Part shown: one piece after another, positions 62,076 to 64,000 of the stretch | How positions within the stretch are numbered: position 1 is the first letter of the stretch | Layout: each line of letters opens with the position of its first letter | Assembly (NCBI RefSeq): GCF_030406325.1 | Contig: NZ_JAUEQY010000035.1 | Span: forward strand, 1 to 64,000 | DNA from: Actinomadura sp. DC4 | Lineage (GTDB): Bacteria > Actinomycetota > Actinomycetes > Streptosporangiales > Streptosporangiaceae | Length of the DNA: 64,000 bases | Reading direction: 5' to 3' | Position numbers and translations under genes: made by a program | The notes under the pieces: model-generated | Databases searched by the model: none | Told to the model about the DNA's origin: nothing | Seen by the model: the letters and a program-made list of their open reading frames with translations, nothing else

Positions 62076-63332
62076 TCAGCGGATGGTGGTGGCGGACTCG
62101 CGGCCGCGGCCGCCGCGGCTCAGGAAGTCGGCGAGGGGGAGCGTCGCGGCCCCCACCGTGACGGCGTCCGGCCCGAGTCTTCCCAGCTCAATGGTGGTAC
62201 GTTCGGCGGGATGACGGAGCGCGTACGCGGCCGCGGACCGGCGTACGGCCGGCAGGAAGTGCCGGCCGAGCAGCAGCCCCGCCCAGCCGCTGATGATGAT
62301 GCGCTCGGGGTTGAAGAGGTTCACCAGATCGGCGATCCCGGCACCGAGATACTCCGCGGTCTCATCCAGCAGCGCGACGGCCTTGTCGTCGGGGGTGCCC
62401 GACGGGCCGGGCGCCGCCCGGGCGAGCAGCGCGGCGAGCGCGCTCTCCTCGTCGTCCCCGCCCGGGTCGCCACCGATCTCGGCCCAGCGCTCCAGCACCG
62501 CCTCGGCGCTGACGTAGGCCTCCAGACAGCCGAGCGCACCGCAACGGCACTCGCGCCCGCGCACCTGCAGCGTCGTGTGGCCCCACTCGCCGGCGCTGCT
62601 GTGCGCGCCGCCGTACAGGCCGCCGTCGGTGATGATGCACGCGCCGACGCCGGAGCCGATCAGCGCGATGACCGCGTGCCGTGCGCCGCGCCCGGCCCCG
62701 AACCACACCTCGGCCTGGCCGAGGGTCTTGGCGCCGTTCTCGATGAACAGCGGCACCTCGGGCGGGAGCCCGGCGCCACCGCGCAGCAGCGACTCCAGCG
62801 GCACCGCGTCCCAGCCGATGGTCTGGCCGTGGACGACCGCGCCGCCGGGCGAGCTGCGGTCCACGATGCCGGGCACGCCCACGCCGACGCCGAGCAGCCG
62901 GTGCGCCGCGACGTCCGCGTCGCGCAGCACGTCGGCGAGCGCGCTGCGGATGTGCCCGACGACCCGGTCGACGTCGTAGCCGTGCGCGGCGAGGGGGCGC
63001 TCGGCGCGGGCCAGCTCGGTCAGCGCGAGGTCGAACAGCTCCACGCGGATCCGGGTCTCGCCGACGTCGACGCCGATGAGGTACGCGCTGCGGCGCGCGA
63101 CGCGCAGCAGCGTGCGCGGCCGGCCGCCGTCGGAGTCGACCGATCCGGCCTCCTCCAGCAGCCCGTCCGCGGTCAGCTCGGCCACGACGTTGCTGATCGA
63201 GCCCGAACTCAGCCCGGTGGCCGGGGCGAGCTCCTGCCGGCTGAGGGGACCGTCGAAGTAGAGCTTGCGCAGCACAGCCGAGCGGTTCGTGCGCCGAAGG
63301 TCGCGCACGGTCCGCTTCTCCCGATCACTCAT
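62076..63332 (-). CDS. ROK-family transcriptional regulator
   Basis: 418 residues. The N-terminal winged HTH reads VRDLRRTNRSAVLRKLYFDG, then LSRQELAPATGLSSGSISNV and A-D-G-L-L-E-E. The ROK sugar-kinase-like domain has YLIGVDVGETRIRVELFDL, then VIALIGSGVGACIITDGGLY and GHTTLQVRGRECRCGALGCL with the C-x-C-G-x2-G-C zinc motif. ROK repressors usually bind sugars and control uptake operons. It lies divergent from a sugar-binding lipoprotein gene and likely binds the shared 23-bp element. ATG 63332 has GGGGAGG nine bases upstream; the ATG nine bases earlier abuts that site. Confidence 0.93.
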   Translation of the reverse strand: MSDREKRTVRDLRRTNRSAVLRKLYFDGPLSRQELAPATGLSSGSISNVVAELTADGLLEEAGSVDSDGGRPRTLLRVARRSAYLIGVDVGETRIRVELFDLALTELARAERPLAAHGYDVDRVVGHIRSALADVLRDADVAAHRLLGVGVGVPGIVDRSSPGGAVVHGQTIGWDAVPLESLLRGGAGLPPEVPLFIENGAKTLGQAEVWFGAGRGARHAVIALIGSGVGACIITDGGLYGGAHSSAGEWGHTTLQVRGRECRCGALGCLEAYVSAEAVLERWAEIGGDPGGDDEESALAALLARAAPGPSGTPDDKAVALLDETAEYLGAGIADLVNLFNPERIIISGWAGLLLGRHFLPAVRRSAAAYALRHPAERTTIELGRLGPDAVTVGAATLPLADFLSRGGRGRESATTIR

Positions 63333-63382
63333 CCGGACCATCCTCCCCGATCACAATCACGCAACCTACCTGCCGCCGACTC

Positions 63383-63412
63383 TTGACGCGGATCTTCTGT
63401 CACGTCTTAACT
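63383..63412 (+). promoter_or_regulatory. Promoter of the sugar-binding lipoprotein gene
   Basis: TTGACG, 18 bases, TTAACT. Like the promoter at 58485, it begins CTCTTGACG, and its -10 overlaps the shared 23-bp element. Confidence 0.6.
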
Positions 63413-63429
63413 CATAACCTAAATTAAGC
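63407..63429. promoter_or_regulatory. Shared 23-bp operator-like element (copy 2, sugar ABC gene)
   Basis: The 23 bases start TTAACTCATAAC and end CTAAATTAAGC. It matches the 58508 copy at 17 of 23 positions, with the same TTAA-n-TCA ... AATTAAGC half-sites. It lies between the ROK gene and the lipoprotein gene, 33 bases before the latter's ATG. Confidence 0.6.
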
Positions 63430-63461
63430 TTCCTGGCCTAAGCCCCGGAGGGCCCCTGATC

Positions 63462-64000
63462 ATGCGCAGGACCTCGATCACCGCTGCTATCGCAGCCGTC
63501 TCCCTCGCCACCGCCGCCCTTGCCGGATGTGGCGGCGGGTCCGCCACCGGCAACGGTGGGAACAAGAATCCCAAGACACTCACCTACTGGGCGAGCAACC
63601 AGGGCAAGAGCCTGGATGATGACAAGCAGAAGCTCACGCCCGAGCTCCAGAAATTCGAGAAGCAGACCGGGATCCACGTCAAGCTCGAGGTCGTCGGCTG
63701 GCCGGACCTGCTGAACCGCGTCCTCACCGCCGCCTCCTCCGGCCAGGGCCCCGACGTGCTGAACATCGGCAACACCTGGTCCGCGTCCCTGCAGGCCACC
63801 GGTGCGCTGCTGCCCTTCGACGACAAGGCGTTCACGGCGATCGGCGGCAAGGACCGCTTCGTGGCCTCCGCTCTCGGGTCGACGGGCGCCGCGGGCAAGG
63901 CGCCCGCGGCCGTGCCGCTCTACTCCCTGGCCTACGGCCTGTACTACAACAAGAAGCTCTTCAAGGCGGCCGGCATCACCAACCCGCCGGCGACCTGGGC
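63462..64000 (+). CDS. ABC transporter sugar-binding lipoprotein, N-terminal part
   Basis: At least 179 residues, running off the right edge. RRTSITAAIAAVSLATAALA ends in the lipobox LAGC (Cys23). Then follows the family 1 solute-binding fold: TLTYWASNQGKSLDDDKQKL, FEKQTGIHVKLEVVGWPDLL, then VLTAASSGQGPDVLNIGNTW and SLAYGLYYNKKLFKAAGITN. It is the lipid-anchored substrate receptor of a carbohydrate importer, whose permease genes must lie beyond the window. GGAGG is ten bases before ATG 63462. Regulated, I infer, by the divergent ROK protein. Confidence 0.93.
   Translation, partial: MRRTSITAAIAAVSLATAALAGCGGGSATGNGGNKNPKTLTYWASNQGKSLDDDKQKLTPELQKFEKQTGIHVKLEVVGWPDLLNRVLTAASSGQGPDVLNIGNTWSASLQATGALLPFDDKAFTAIGGKDRFVASALGSTGAAGKAPAAVPLYSLAYGLYYNKKLFKAAGITNPPATW

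Overview
The window is 64 kb of very GC-rich, densely coded chromosome from a filamentous or soil actinomycete. The evidence is IdeR/DmdR-type iron boxes, a deazaflavin-type nitroreductase, a DUF664 (mycothiol-dependent-type) protein, an SPW-repeat membrane protein, actinobacterial GlgC/GlgA, a cysteine-free S4 paralog, a Streptomyces-like GH46 chitosanase and two giant LuxR-type (LAL) regulators. I would guess Streptosporangiales or Streptomycetales, but the sequence alone does not settle the genus. I see no tRNA, rRNA, CRISPR array, transposase or integrase, so this looks like chromosome-arm or accessory metabolic territory rather than an island.

Layout, left to right. 0-4 kb: the start of a DevS-like kinase, a broken DevR-like regulator, a DosR-box-like palindrome, then phosphoketolase (xfp) and acetate kinase (ackA). 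4-5 kb: an iron-box-controlled siderophore-interacting protein. 5-9.7 kb: a translationally coupled five-gene operon for trans-4-hydroxy-L-proline catabolism. 9.8-13.7 kb: a TPR protein and the divergent glgC/glgA pair. 13.7-16.5 kb: an SPW protein, a TetR regulator and a 14-TM MFS exporter, with a doubled operator. 16.5-21 kb: a PhzF-like protein, a DHFR-fold protein, a LAL regulator and a small conserved protein. 21-23.2 kb: a TetM-like ribosomal protection gene with a frameshift, preceded by a candidate leader peptide and attenuator hairpin. 23-27 kb: SMP-30, F420-type nitroreductase, universal stress protein, an ECF41-type sigma factor, and two gene-decay scars. 26.8-29.6 kb: an acyl-CoA dehydrogenase / PIG-L / NodS-type methyltransferase / GT2 operon. 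30-34.6 kb: Ppx/GppA, a SigB/F-type sigma factor, SDR, hemerythrin and DUF664 (stress genes).

34.6-45 kb: a chitosanase with its own promoter and operator, a MerR-type regulator, a methyltransferase, a second LAL regulator, SDR/SnoaL, a winged-helix (AlkZ-like) protein and an MFS exporter. 45-52 kb: a Ser/Thr kinase with an extracellular SH3-like tail and an HTH partner, three small secreted proteins in a row, a serine hydrolase, a DnaQ-type exonuclease and a CDP-alcohol phosphatidyltransferase. 52-56.4 kb: a tightly coupled operon encoding a dehydrogenase-like protein, a divergent PTPS-fold protein, a GT4 glycosyltransferase, a methyltransferase and an LPG-synthase-type membrane protein. This is the best candidate for an undescribed biosynthetic system. 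56.4-58.3 kb: a DUF2470 protein and an S4 paralog diverging from one strong iron box. 58.4-64 kb: a secreted discoidin/beta-helix protein, a P450, a ROK regulator and the start of a sugar-binding lipoprotein. The last gene and the beta-helix gene share a 23-bp promoter element, which suggests a ROK regulon for polysaccharide use.

Several loci look decayed: devR by frameshift and truncation, the ribosomal protection gene by one base, a small unknown gene by one base, and an Lrp/MFS pair by internal deletion. One-base indels could also be sequencing errors. Regulation in the window seems dominated by redox/hypoxia, iron and sugar inputs.
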